Assembly (NCBI GenBank): GCA_018673255.1
Contig: JABHDC010000028.1
Coordinates: 1-64,000, forward strand
Direction: 5' to 3'
Source: Gemmatimonadota bacterium
GTDB lineage: Bacteria > Latescibacterota > UBA2968 > UBA8231
DNA length: 64,000 bases
The notes under the pieces were generated by a model. It was not told the DNA's origin and searched no databases. It saw only the letters and a program-made list of their open reading frames with translations. Position 1 is the first letter of the stretch. Each line of letters starts with the position of its first letter. The translations under genes were made by a program, and so were the position numbers. Shown in pieces: positions 25,530 to 34,421 of this stretch.

Positions 25530-26978
25530 GTGAATAACAAGCCCAACATCATCTTGATCACGACCGACCAGCACCGTGGCGACTGCCTCGGGATCGATGG
25601 CCATCCCGTCGTGCAGACGCCCAATCTCGACGCCCTCGCCACCAGCGGCATCCGCTTCCGCCGTGGCATGACCGAGAGTCCCAGTTGCATACCAGCCCGG
25701 CGCTGCCTGATGACGGGCATGGCGCCCGCCGCCCAGGGCATGGTGGGCATGACGAGTGCCCCCTGGGACCCGCCCCACACGCTGGCCGGTTCACTACGCG
25801 ATGCCGGGTATCAGACGGCCCTCATCGGCAAGCTCCATCTGGCCCCGAAGGGGAAGCGTTTCGGCTTCGAGTACCAGGAACTGGCCGACGGCCCCTACGA
25901 ATACGAAGGCAATGCCTATACCCGTTGGCTGCGCAACGAGCACGGCATCAAGGATGTCGACGGCGGCATCGCTCACGGCGTCGACGTCAATGGCTGGGTC
26001 GGCCGACCGGGGCATCTCACCGAACAGCAGGGCATGACCTACTGGTGTGCGAGTCGTGCCATCGACTTCCTGCACTATCAGCGCGATCCGACGGCTCCCT
26101 TCTTCCTGAACGTGTCGATCTTCGATCCTCATCCGCCGCTGGTACCGCCCGAGTGGTACTACAACCGTTACATCGAGATGGATCTGCCCGAACCGGTCAT
26201 CGGCGACTGGGCACATAACCCGGGTGGACCCCGACGCGGCTATCCGACAGCCGCCTGGCGTGTGAACCTCGATCCGGAACTGATGCGTTGTTGCCGGGCC
26301 GCCTACTATGCAACCGTCAACTACATCGATGATCAGATCGGGCGCCTGGTCCAGTATCTGAAGCGGGAGAATCTGTACAACGATACCCTTATCCTCTTCA
26401 CGTCCGACCACGGGGAAATGCTCGGCGACCATCATCTGTTTCGGAAGTGCTGGCCCTACGAGGCCTCGGCGCGAGTGCCCTATCTCCTGAAACCCCCGGC
26501 TGGCTGGAGCGTGCCTGCAGGCGTCAGCGATTGCCCCGTAGGACTGCAGGACGTGATGCCCACCTTCCTCGACGCCGCCGATGCGACGGTCCCCGACGCC
26601 TGCACCGGACGTTCTCTGCTGCCCATCCTGAAGGACGAGTCTGCCGCCATTCGTGAGACACTGCACATCGAAGACTCTGGTACCTACGAATCCATCGACG
26701 GCTACCATGCACTGATCGATCAGCGCCACAAATACATCTGGTATTCACAACGCGGCACCGAGCACCTGTTCGATCTGGAGGCCGATCCCGATGAGCTCAC
26801 CGACCTGGCCCTCAGCGAGGAGGCAGACCATCTCCTGACGCCCTGGCGTGAGAGACTGGCCCGTGTGCTGGAAGACCGGCCGGAGGAATTTGTCGAAGCG
26901 GGGAAACTGACCGTCGGCAAGCCGCACACCAAGTGGGTCCCGGGCTTTCCGGCCGACAAGTTCATGCCCTTTCTGTGA
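25530..26978 (+). CDS. Sulfatase (formylglycine-dependent)
   Basis: The 482-residue protein has the sulfatase signature SCIPARRCLMTG, with Cys53 the residue converted to formylglycine (C-x-P-x-R). Metal-site residues are in TTDQHRGD (13-18) and TSDHGEMLGDHH. The start is GTG at 25530 and no signal peptide is evident, so it may act on imported oligosaccharides or small sulfate esters. The layout resembles choline-sulfatase/arylsulfatase A families. No formylglycine-generating enzyme is in this window. With the URO-D-like gene upstream it forms a pair common in polysaccharide-degrading environmental bacteria. Confidence 0.92.
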   Translation: MNNKPNIILITTDQHRGDCLGIDGHPVVQTPNLDALATSGIRFRRGMTESPSCIPARRCLMTGMAPAAQGMVGMTSAPWDPPHTLAGSLRDAGYQTALIGKLHLAPKGKRFGFEYQELADGPYEYEGNAYTRWLRNEHGIKDVDGGIAHGVDVNGWVGRPGHLTEQQGMTYWCASRAIDFLHYQRDPTAPFFLNVSIFDPHPPLVPPEWYYNRYIEMDLPEPVIGDWAHNPGGPRRGYPTAAWRVNLDPELMRCCRAAYYATVNYIDDQIGRLVQYLKRENLYNDTLILFTSDHGEMLGDHHLFRKCWPYEASARVPYLLKPPAGWSVPAGVSDCPVGLQDVMPTFLDAADATVPDACTGRSLLPILKDESAAIRETLHIEDSGTYESIDGYHALIDQRHKYIWYSQRGTEHLFDLEADPDELTDLALSEEADHLLTPWRERLARVLEDRPEEFVEAGKLTVGKPHTKWVPGFPADKFMPFL

Positions 26979-27030
26979 CCCTGGTCGGCTGAACCTGGTC
27001 TGTACGGACACGTGATAGCAGGAGGACAGT

Positions 27031-28491
27031 ATGCGCACTCTCATGGTATGGCTCATCGGACTTGGTGTGGCGACGGCCGCACCACCTGCACAACAGCTTG
27101 ACGGCTGGTGGCGTACCGCGGTCGTGATGAACGACCAGGAAGCCACCTTCTTCCTCCATTTCGAGGCGGATGAGGATGACGCGCCCATCGTGAGCATGAG
27201 CTTGCCCATCATGCGAGTCCAGGATGCTCCGATCGGGTCGTACGTTGCCACCGACAGCACACTCAGCCTGCCAGGTCTCTCCTGGGAACTCTCGATCGCC
27301 GCCGATGGTGCCGTAATCGAAGGCAGGATGCCCGCGAGCATGGTTGGTGACCTTGAGGTTGCGGCACGATTTGAGCGCTCGGATGCACCCCCTCCGCCTC
27401 CTGTGCTGATCGGCGCAGAGGAGCCCCCCGCCTCGGCCTGGACCGCCCGGGTCGATGCCGAGGTCTGGGCGGGGCTCGCCTACGACACTCATCACGATCT
27501 CCTGTTCGTCGGTGCAGACGACGGCCGCCTTTCGTCATTTCAGGGCAGCACGGGCGAGACGGCCTGGTCGAAGGATCTCGGTGCACCCATCCGCGCGACA
27601 CCGACTCTCCACGACGGTCGGATCTATGTCGCCACTGACCTGGCTCTCTACGTGCTCGAGGCGAATACGGGCGATCGCGTCTGGTCCGTGTCATTCGGCC
27701 AGCCCTTGTCACCTCGGTTGGCGATTTCTGAGGCGAACGCCCGCTGGGACCACTACGCCTCTTCGGCGGCCGTCGACCAGGATCTCGTTGTCGTTGGCGC
27801 TCGCGACGGATGTGTGTACGCCCTGGCGAGTGCTTCCGGCACTCAACGCTGGCGGACCTGCACCGAAGACATTGTGACAACGACACCCGCCATCACAGAC
27901 CATGCGGTCTTCATCGGCGGCTTCGATGGGACGGCTTACGCACTGTCGCGAGAGAACGGCTCACAACTGTGGCACCATGATACCGGCGCCCCGATCCCGA
28001 GTGATGCTGTCCTTGCCGGTGATACGGTCCTTTTTGGCAGCCGTTCGAGCGATCTTCTGGCCCTGAACGCGGCGACCGGCGAACTGGTGTGGAAGTACTA
28101 CTACTGGTCTTCGTGGATCGACGCGGCGCCTGTGGTTCGCGACGGCGTGATCTACGTCGGCTCATCCGACCTGCTTGCTGTGCTGGCCCTCGACGCGGGC
28201 ACCGGCAAGGAACGCTGGTCTACTCCTGCCCCCGGGTGGACATGGCCACGCCCGGCAGTCGGAGGCAGTGCCGTCTACGTCGGCGCCGTGGGCGCGGCGC
28301 AGTACTGGTCGCCGCGTGAGGCTGCCCTTCTCTGCCTCGACCGTCAAACCGGCGCCCTGCGCTGGATCTTCCGACCCGAACATACGGAAGGCAACCCGTT
28401 GTTCGGATTCGCCTCGTCCCCTGTCGTGGATGACATACGAGTATTCGCAGTCGACCTTGAGGGCGTCATCTACGCCTTCGACGATCCATGA
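27031..28491 (+). CDS. Exported PQQ-type beta-propeller repeat protein
   Basis: The protein has 486 residues and a short signal peptide (LMVWLIGLGVATAAPP). An N-terminal region of about 110 residues (GWWRTAVVMNDQEATFF) resembles lipocalin/DUF-type beta barrels. Repeats of the PQQ/BamB-like kind follow from about 140, each carrying an LYVLEANTGDRVW-type strand (ALDAGTGKERW, LDRQTGALRW, ALNAATGELVW). No enzymatic motif of PQQ dehydrogenases is present. A scaffolding or ligand-binding role outside the cytoplasm is likely. AGGAGGAC lies 4 nt before the ATG. It is followed by the phosphoesterase gene on the same strand after 69 bp. Confidence 0.8.
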   Translation: MRTLMVWLIGLGVATAAPPAQQLDGWWRTAVVMNDQEATFFLHFEADEDDAPIVSMSLPIMRVQDAPIGSYVATDSTLSLPGLSWELSIAADGAVIEGRMPASMVGDLEVAARFERSDAPPPPPVLIGAEEPPASAWTARVDAEVWAGLAYDTHHDLLFVGADDGRLSSFQGSTGETAWSKDLGAPIRATPTLHDGRIYVATDLALYVLEANTGDRVWSVSFGQPLSPRLAISEANARWDHYASSAAVDQDLVVVGARDGCVYALASASGTQRWRTCTEDIVTTTPAITDHAVFIGGFDGTAYALSRENGSQLWHHDTGAPIPSDAVLAGDTVLFGSRSSDLLALNAATGELVWKYYYWSSWIDAAPVVRDGVIYVGSSDLLAVLALDAGTGKERWSTPAPGWTWPRPAVGGSAVYVGAVGAAQYWSPREAALLCLDRQTGALRWIFRPEHTEGNPLFGFASSPVVDDIRVFAVDLEGVIYAFDDP

Positions 28492-28560
28492 GATGCCTCG
28501 GGAAAGCCCTTTGGCGTTGCCCCACCAGTGGCAGACAGATCAGGTAACAGGAGACCACCC

Positions 28561-29532
28561 GTGAGTTGTTTTGCGCCCTTCACCTTCCTGCACGTCAACG
28601 ACCACCACATCGGCAGCCCACGTTCCTACCGCTTCCGGCCCGCCGTGAACGAGCGTTGGGCTGCGATCAGACAGCAGATGTCCCAGATCGACGCAGACCT
28701 GCTGCTCGTAGGCGGCGACCAGACCCGCGATGGCGACACCCACGAACACGAGTATCAGCTGGGGCGCTGGGATCTGGAGACGCTGCCCTTCCCCGCCCAC
28801 ATCATCCCGGGCAACATGGATGTGGGCAACAAGCACACGAGTGTGAATGGGCCGAATCCCACGCGCAACGACATCTCCATCAACATGACGTCGGCTCGCC
28901 TGCAGCTATTCGCTTCGCACTTCGGCCCCATCAACTGGACCTTCCTTCACCGCGATGTCCGCTTCACCGGGTTTTACGCGGCCGTCGCCGGCTCGGGCCT
29001 GCCGGAAGAGGAGCGTTTCTGGCAGTTCATCGAGCGCCTGCCCGCGCTGCCCGCCGGTCGCCACCATGTGGCGGTCATGCACTATTGGCTCTACATGGAC
29101 TCCTTCGATGAACCCAACTGGGATATCACGAAGAAGGACGAATATCTGCTGTGGTATTTCGGCATCGACGAGCCCCATCGGTCTCGACTGTTCGAGGCAT
29201 TGAAGAAAGCGAAGGTCGAGATCCTGTTCTGCGGCCACGTGCATACGGGACGCCCCGTTGAGATCGTCGACGGCGTTCGGATCTACAAGACCTCAGCCGG
29301 TGGCAACACGGCGCAACTGACGGATCGGTGGGATGAGATCGAGACCCGTCAGGGGTTTCACCGTTGCGATGTCACCGACAGCGGCATCGATGTGACCTTC
29401 ATTCCCGGTGATGTGCAGATCGAAGACCACGATGTGTATGGTCCCGGCGGTCATCCCTCGCTGACCCAGCGAGACTACTCCATCGCCCCCGAGCAGCCAC
29501 CTCTGGCCCCGGATCCATGGCTGCTGACCTGA
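28561..29532 (+). CDS. Calcineurin-like metallophosphoesterase
   Basis: The 323-residue protein has the two-metal motifs of the family: VNDHHIG (start of D-x-H type), GGDQTRDGDTHE, GNMD (GN-[HD]) and CGHVHTG (G-H-x-H). The GTG at 28561 follows GGAG at 8 nt; the in-frame GTG at 28528 lacks a ribosome site. It probably hydrolyses phosphodiester or phosphomonoester bonds in a cytoplasmic substrate. The N-terminus HVNDHHIG replaces the usual D-x-H after a beta strand, with an Asn-Asp-His-His arrangement. No neighbour reveals a substrate. Confidence 0.82.
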   Translation: MSCFAPFTFLHVNDHHIGSPRSYRFRPAVNERWAAIRQQMSQIDADLLLVGGDQTRDGDTHEHEYQLGRWDLETLPFPAHIIPGNMDVGNKHTSVNGPNPTRNDISINMTSARLQLFASHFGPINWTFLHRDVRFTGFYAAVAGSGLPEEERFWQFIERLPALPAGRHHVAVMHYWLYMDSFDEPNWDITKKDEYLLWYFGIDEPHRSRLFEALKKAKVEILFCGHVHTGRPVEIVDGVRIYKTSAGGNTAQLTDRWDEIETRQGFHRCDVTDSGIDVTFIPGDVQIEDHDVYGPGGHPSLTQRDYSIAPEQPPLAPDPWLLT

Positions 29533-29551
29533 GTAAAAGGCCGCCGACACA

Positions 29552-29630
29552 CGGGCAGATTTGCCCGGGATCTATGGAGATCCCATCCTAACGGCCATCA
29601 CCATGGCGCAGGTCGCAAGGCCTGCGCCAT
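29552..29630. other. Three consecutive hairpins in the gap after the phosphoesterase gene
   Basis: Hairpin 1: CGGGCA-GATT-TGCCCG (29552-29567). Hairpin 2: GGGATCT-ATGG-AGATCCC (29567-29584). Hairpin 3: ATGGCGCAGG/CCTGCGCCAT around an 8-nt loop (29603-29630), a perfect 10-bp stem followed by TTCCCTT. All three stems are perfect. The third could end transcription before the VOC gene (ribosome site at 29645). Hairpins 1 and 2 overlap by one base, so the trio might act as a switch. Confidence 0.45.
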
Positions 29631-29655
29631 TTCCCTTCTCCCTCGGAGGATGGTC

Positions 29656-30051
29656 ATGACCGCGACATTCACGCGCGCCGCACCATACAAAGACGACATC
29701 CTGAGTCTGCCTGTTGAGAGTGTGGGAGAGGCCATCCCCTACTACGAGCAGATCATGGGCTTCTCCGTCATCTCACGATCGGCCGACCCTCATCAGTCTG
29801 CTGTATTGGAACGGGATGGGATTCAGATGGGTCTCGCCGAGAATGGCGGTGATCCGTCACAGGAGGGCGCCTTCTTCGAAGTTGATGATGTGGAAGCGGC
29901 CTTCGAGGAACTCAGGGCCAATGGCTTCGACAAACAGGACCCGGGCTATCGTGTGGACGAACACGGGGACAAGTCCTTCCGCGTGTTCTTCGTGGTTGCC
30001 CCCGACGGATTGTGCTACTGCATCGGTGAGGATGTGACCAGCCCGAAGTGA
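29656..30051 (+). CDS. VOC (glyoxalase/bleomycin-resistance-like) superfamily protein
   Basis: The protein has 131 residues with two beta-alpha-beta-beta-beta modules: LPVESVGEAIPYYEQIMGF, VLERDGIQMGLAENGG, and FFEVDDVEAAFEELRANGFD to RVFFVVAPDGLCYCIGE. ATG 29656 is chosen because GGAGG (29645-29649) is 6 nt away; the in-frame ATG at 29650 abuts that ribosome site. Metal ligands are not certain, since the usual first His is replaced by Val/Glu. Possible roles include dioxygenase, isomerase or antibiotic binding. It stands between a phosphoesterase gene and the 2-oxo-acid dehydrogenase operon. Confidence 0.78.
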   Translation: MTATFTRAAPYKDDILSLPVESVGEAIPYYEQIMGFSVISRSADPHQSAVLERDGIQMGLAENGGDPSQEGAFFEVDDVEAAFEELRANGFDKQDPGYRVDEHGDKSFRVFFVVAPDGLCYCIGEDVTSPK

Positions 30052-30198
30052 CACGCGAGCTTGGCTGTGCAGGGGCGGTTGTGCGGCATCCAGCACCTGC
30101 TACCTTTCGCCGCAGAGGACACGCTGACGACCTGGAGCGACGTCGTGCCCCGGGTCCCCTCGAACCATTCGATCCTAGCCTTCTGAAGGAGCGCAATC

Positions 30199-31014
30199 TT
30201 GAGTCATCCCCTCTTCGATCTGAGCGGGCGCGTCGCCCTCGTTTCGGGCGCCGCCCAGGGCGTGGGCCGGGCCATGAGCCTGGCCTTTGCCGAGGTCGGC
30301 GCCGATCTGCTGTTGGCCGATCTCAACGAGGAAGGTGCCCGGCAGACGGCTACCGAAATCGAAGCGATGGGGCGCCGGGCGATCGTAGCACGCTGCGATG
30401 TTTCCGATCCGGAACAGATCCGCGCCATGTTCGGCACCCTCGATCAGGAATTCGGGCGTATCGATGTGCTCGCCAATGTAGCCGGTGGCGGGGTGGCTCT
30501 CGGACCACCTGAAGAGACCGATCTCGATGCTGTGGGTGCCTCCATGCAATCCCTCGTCATCGGCCGCTTCTGCGCCTGCCAGGAGGCGGGACGTCGCATG
30601 CTCGCCGCCGGCAAGGGCAGCATCATCAACATCGTCTCCATCGCCGGTCTGACCGCCCTTGGACGTGGACATACGCCCTACAGCATGGCCATGGGTGGTG
30701 TCGCCCAGATGACGCGCGAACTGAGCACCGAGTGGGCCAGTCGTGGCGTGCGGGTCAACTCCATCGTTCTTGCGCAGGTGATGAACCCCGATCTGCGAAA
30801 ACGGATCGAGACCGACCCCCGCATGGAACAACAGTGGTTGCGTGGCATCGCCACGGGGCGACTGGGCGAACCTGAAGACGTGAAGGGTGTGGCCATCTTC
30901 CTGGCCTCGGATGCATCCAGCTGGGTCACCGGTGTCCAGTTGCCCCTGGACGGTGGCAACCTGGCCATGAATGCGGGTGCCTCCTATCCGGGCGGCCCCG
31001 GAATCACAGGATAG
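30199..31014 (+). CDS. SDR-family protein with Met in place of the catalytic Lys
   Basis: The 271-residue protein has an SDR Rossmann motif SGAAQGVGRA (16-25), NVAGGG (93-98), Ser147 and Tyr161. The residue four after Tyr is Met165 (PYSMAMGGVAQMT) rather than Lys, so the standard Tyr-Lys proton relay is missing. The C-terminal motif is LPLDGGN. The start is TTG at 30199, supported by AAGGAG 8 nt upstream; there is no in-frame ATG nearby. It lies 10 bp before the E1-alpha gene, so it appears to lead the dehydrogenase operon. The family call is firm; whether it is active is doubtful. Confidence 0.85.
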   Translation: MSHPLFDLSGRVALVSGAAQGVGRAMSLAFAEVGADLLLADLNEEGARQTATEIEAMGRRAIVARCDVSDPEQIRAMFGTLDQEFGRIDVLANVAGGGVALGPPEETDLDAVGASMQSLVIGRFCACQEAGRRMLAAGKGSIINIVSIAGLTALGRGHTPYSMAMGGVAQMTRELSTEWASRGVRVNSIVLAQVMNPDLRKRIETDPRMEQQWLRGIATGRLGEPEDVKGVAIFLASDASSWVTGVQLPLDGGNLAMNAGASYPGGPGITG

Positions 31015-31024
31015 CGAGAGATCA

Positions 31025-31996
31025 ATGCCGATCCCTGTCGAGACACAACTCAACCTCTATCGCACGATGGTCCGTATCCGTCGCTGCGAAGAGCAACTGG
31101 CCCGGTCCTATGCAGCGGGCACGATCACCGGCGCCTGCCACACCTACGTCGGTGAAGAGGCCGTCGCCACCGGCGTCTGCGCCAACCTGCGGGATGACGA
31201 CGCCGTCTTCAGCACCCACCGAGGCCACGGCCACGCCCTGGCCAAGGGTGTGCCACCGCGCGAACTGGTGGCCGAACTCTACGGACGATCTACCGGATGC
31301 TCCGGCGGTCGCGGCGGCAGTATGCACCTGTTCTCTCCCGATGTGGGCATGATGGGCACCAGTGGCATCGTCGGCCCCTGCATCCTGCAGGCCACCGGGG
31401 CCGGTTATTCCTTCCAACTGCTGGAGACCGATCAGGTCGGCGTCGCCTTCTTCGGTGATGGCGCCGTGGGCAATGGCGCCTTTCACGAGGGACTCAATCT
31501 GGCCACGATCTGGGACCTGCCCGTTGTGTTTGTGTGCGAGAACAACATGTATGCCACGGAGGTCGCCTTCAGCGACGCAGCACGTAACACCGATGTGGCC
31601 GGGCGCGCCGCCACCTATGGCCTGACCGCCGAAGCGGTGGACGGCAACGACGTCCTGGCCGTCCACAAGGCGGCAGCCACAGCCGTGGCGCGGGCCCGAT
31701 CAGGAGAAGGCCCGTCCCTCGTCGAATGCCGGACCTATCGCACCCGGGCGCACGCCGAAGGCATGGGTGATGGCGGTTACCGTTCGCAGGAGGAAATCGA
31801 CAGTTGGAAGGCCCGTGATCCGATCACACTGTTGTCAGCCACGATCGTGAAGGACGGTATCGCAACCGAGGCCGATCTGCAGACCATCGACGACGAGATC
31901 AGCACGGAAATCCAGGACGCCGTGGCTTTCGCCACGGACAGCCCCTGGCCGGATCCGGCGACCGTTGCCGACCACATCTACGGAGCAGGTGTCTGA
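31025..31996 (+). CDS. 2-oxo-acid/acetoin dehydrogenase E1 component, alpha subunit
   Basis: The 323-residue protein is the thiamine-diphosphate-dependent alpha subunit. It carries STHRGHGHALAKG, GGRGGSMHLFS, and the ThDP motif GDGAVGNGAFHEGLNLA with ENNMYA. The phosphorylation-loop-like TYRTRAHAEGMGDGGYR follows. The ATG at 31025 (MPIPVETQLNLYRTM) begins 10 bp after the SDR stop, behind GAGAGA. The subunit decarboxylates a 2-oxo acid (pyruvate-like) or cleaves acetoin and passes the acyl group to E2 lipoate. The beta subunit starts within its TGA (TGATG), so translation is coupled. Length and sequence type are close to acetoin dehydrogenase AcoA, but pyruvate or branched-chain forms are not excluded. 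No E3 gene follows here. Confidence 0.92.
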   Translation: MPIPVETQLNLYRTMVRIRRCEEQLARSYAAGTITGACHTYVGEEAVATGVCANLRDDDAVFSTHRGHGHALAKGVPPRELVAELYGRSTGCSGGRGGSMHLFSPDVGMMGTSGIVGPCILQATGAGYSFQLLETDQVGVAFFGDGAVGNGAFHEGLNLATIWDLPVVFVCENNMYATEVAFSDAARNTDVAGRAATYGLTAEAVDGNDVLAVHKAAATAVARARSGEGPSLVECRTYRTRAHAEGMGDGGYRSQEEIDSWKARDPITLLSATIVKDGIATEADLQTIDDEISTEIQDAVAFATDSPWPDPATVADHIYGAGV

Positions 31997-32979
31997 TGGC
32001 GACCCGGGAAATCACCTATACGGATGCCGCGCGCGAAGCACTGACCACAGCCATGGAGCAAGACCCGACGATCTTCGTCCTCGGTGAAGGCATCGGGAAA
32101 CGCGGGGGCAACTTCAACACAACCCTGGGCCTCTACGAGCGTTTTGGCCCCCGCCGTCTGCGTGACACACCGATCTGTGAGCGTGGTTTTGTCGGCCTGT
32201 GCACGGGCGCCGCCATGACGGGCACGCGACCTGTCGTCGACTTCATGTTCATCGACTTCATCCTGGATTCTGTGGGCGAACTCACGAACCAGATTGCCAA
32301 GATCCAGTACATGACCGGCGGTCGTCTGAAGATGCCTGTGCTCATTCGTGGTTGTGTCGGCATCGGCGGCGGCGCCGCGACCCATCACTCCGGCAGTTAT
32401 TATCCGCTGTTCGTCAACGTGCCCGGCTTCCGCGTCGTGGTGCCCACCACGCCCTACGACGCCAAGGGACTGATGGCGACTGCCCTGCGCTGCAATGATC
32501 CCGTTCTGTATCTCGAACACAAATCGCTGCTCAACGTGCGAGGTGAAGTGCCGGAGGAGGATTACACCATCCCCTTCGGCCAGGCCCGCATCTGCCGCGA
32601 GGGAACGGATGTCACCCTCGTCGGCATCGGCCCCCTCGTACCAAAGAGTGTGGCTGCTGCCGAGGCCCTGGCCGCCTCGGGCATCTCCGTCGAAGTCATC
32701 GACCCACGGACTCTGGCCCCCCTCGACATGGACACGATCCTGACCTCGTTGCGCAAGACGGGGAAGCTGCTGGTCGCCGACGAATCCTTCGGCCCCTGCG
32801 GCATCGGTGCCGAGATCGCCGCACAGATCATGGAGACGGGATTCGATGACCTGGCAGCCCCCGTGCGCCGGCTGAATGGCATCCATACGCCGACTCCCTT
32901 CAGCCCGCCTCTCGAGGCTGCCGTCGTGCCATCCGTCGACCAGGTGATCGCTGCCGTGCGCGACCTGGCTGCGGAGTAG
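31996..32979 (+). CDS. 2-oxo-acid/acetoin dehydrogenase E1 component, beta subunit
   Basis: The 327-residue beta subunit of the E1 decarboxylase has the standard segments: ITYTDAAREALTTAMEQDP, FVLGEGIGKRGGNF, the RLRDTPICERGFVGLCTGAAMTG loop, GGAATHHSGSYYPLF and IDPRTLAPLDMDTIL. It pairs with the alpha subunit to form the alpha2-beta2 ThDP enzyme. The ATG overlaps the alpha stop by 1 nt (TGATG). E2 follows after 7 bp. In AcoB-type proteins the GGAATHHSGS loop shapes substrate entry; here it matches the common pattern. It is cytoplasmic. Confidence 0.93.
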   Translation: MATREITYTDAAREALTTAMEQDPTIFVLGEGIGKRGGNFNTTLGLYERFGPRRLRDTPICERGFVGLCTGAAMTGTRPVVDFMFIDFILDSVGELTNQIAKIQYMTGGRLKMPVLIRGCVGIGGGAATHHSGSYYPLFVNVPGFRVVVPTTPYDAKGLMATALRCNDPVLYLEHKSLLNVRGEVPEEDYTIPFGQARICREGTDVTLVGIGPLVPKSVAAAEALAASGISVEVIDPRTLAPLDMDTILTSLRKTGKLLVADESFGPCGIGAEIAAQIMETGFDDLAAPVRRLNGIHTPTPFSPPLEAAVVPSVDQVIAAVRDLAAE

Positions 32980-32986
32980 GTCTGCC

Positions 32987-34201
32987 ATGCCAATCGAAGT
33001 GGTCATGCCGCGCCTGGGCTGGACGATGACCGAGGGGACACTCGCCGAATGGCTGAAGGCGTCCGGTGAGCAGATTCAGGCCGGCGACGCGCTGTTCACC
33101 GTGGAGAGTGACAAGGCACTGAGCGAGATCGAATCCTTCGATGGCGGGATCCTTCATATCCCCGACAATGCGCCCGCGCCCGGTGACATCATACCCATCG
33201 GCGCCGTGCTCGGTTACCTGCTGGCCGAGGGCGAACCCGGTCCGGCAGCCGTCCCGCCGCCACCGGCAGTGGATGCAGCGTGGGAGGCAGAACCATCGGT
33301 GCCTACACCGGAGTCCACCTCAAGAGTCCAGGGAGACAGACCGGCGATCAGCCCACGCGCGCGACGTCTTGCCAAAGAACTCAGTGTCGAATGGGAGCAG
33401 ATCTCAGGTACGGGCAGCACGGGGCGCATCACCGAGGGCGACATTCGAGCCGCCGCCGGAGGAGATCCGGCCCAACCGAGCGGCGCCGCTCCCGCGGCCG
33501 GCAGTGGCGACAACGACCCTCAGGTGGCCCTGCCAGAGGGCAGCCGGCGCAACCCCATGAACCCCATCCGTCGGGCCATCTCAGATCGCCTGAGCGCGAG
33601 TCACCGCGAAGGGGCACCGGTCACCCTGACGGCCGAACTGGATGCGACGGACCTGGTCGAGTTGCGTCAGGCGGCCAGACCGCGTCCGGCATTCAACGAT
33701 TACCTGATTCGATTCGCGGCGACCGCCCTCAAACGTCATCCAGCACTCAACAGCTCCATTTCCGGCAATGACATCATCTTCCACGGCCCGATTCACATCG
33801 GGTTTGCCGTCGACACCGAAGCCGGCCTCGTCGTCCCCGTTGTGCGGGATGCCCATGGCAAGAGCGTGGAAGAGATCGCGCGGGAATCAGCCCACCTGAG
33901 CGGGCGTGCCCTGCGCGGCGAACTCACCGGCGAAGAGATGACGGGCGGCACCTTCACGATCACCAACCTTGGCGCCGCTGGGATCGATGCCTTCACACCG
34001 ATCGTCAATCCACCGCAATGCGCGATCCTCGGTGTCGGTCGGATCGCCCAGCGCCCCGCTGTCTACGAGGGTCAGGTCGTGCCTCGGTGGTTGTGTGTGG
34101 TCAGTCTGAGTTTCGATCACCGCATCGTCGATGGCGGACCGGCTGCCCGCTTCCTGGCGACTCTGCGGGAACTGGTGGAGTCGCCGGTGCCGGCAGCCTG
34201 A
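32987..34201 (+). CDS. Dihydrolipoamide acyltransferase (E2) of 2-oxo-acid/acetoin dehydrogenase
   Basis: The protein has 404 residues. The lipoyl domain (1-80) carries Lys43 in ESDKAL. A Pro/Ala linker leads to a peripheral-subunit-binding domain at about 121-155 (ISPRARRLAKELSVEW to RITEGDI). The catalytic acyltransferase domain follows, with the active-site His and Asp in SFDHRIVDGG near residues 378-385. It transfers the acyl group from lipoate to coenzyme A. It lies 7 bp after E1-beta in the same operon. E3 (lipoamide dehydrogenase) is not in the 200 bp that follow and must be elsewhere. A terminator-like hairpin follows at 34313. Confidence 0.92.
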   Translation: MPIEVVMPRLGWTMTEGTLAEWLKASGEQIQAGDALFTVESDKALSEIESFDGGILHIPDNAPAPGDIIPIGAVLGYLLAEGEPGPAAVPPPPAVDAAWEAEPSVPTPESTSRVQGDRPAISPRARRLAKELSVEWEQISGTGSTGRITEGDIRAAAGGDPAQPSGAAPAAGSGDNDPQVALPEGSRRNPMNPIRRAISDRLSASHREGAPVTLTAELDATDLVELRQAARPRPAFNDYLIRFAATALKRHPALNSSISGNDIIFHGPIHIGFAVDTEAGLVVPVVRDAHGKSVEEIARESAHLSGRALRGELTGEEMTGGTFTITNLGAAGIDAFTPIVNPPQCAILGVGRIAQRPAVYEGQVVPRWLCVVSLSFDHRIVDGGPAARFLATLRELVESPVPAA

Positions 34202-34312
34202 CCGGACGCTCTGTCAGAGTCTGGCCCGCCTATCGTCGGCTGTAGCCCCCGCCGGGTCTTTACCCTCGACAGATCTGCTGATTCAGCGAGCTCTCCATCG
34301 GTTCACAAAGAA

Positions 34313-34350
34313 TCAGGCGTCAGATACGGGTTTCCGTATCCGACGCCTGA
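34313..34350. terminator. Probable bidirectional terminator between E2 and the ferredoxin oxidoreductase
   Basis: TCAGGCGTCAGATACGG and CCGTATCCGACGCCTGA pair as a 17-bp stem with one mismatch around a GTTT loop. It lies between convergent genes (E2 ends 34201, AOR ends 34422). The reverse strand continues with TTCTTTG, the plus strand has no T-run, so termination of the minus-strand gene is the better supported use. Confidence 0.55.
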
Positions 34351-34421
34351 ATGTTACCCACCTCATGTCGTGCCGTCAGCCGGGCCGGACCAGCACGGTC
34401 GGTACCCTCGGAGCCAGGACC

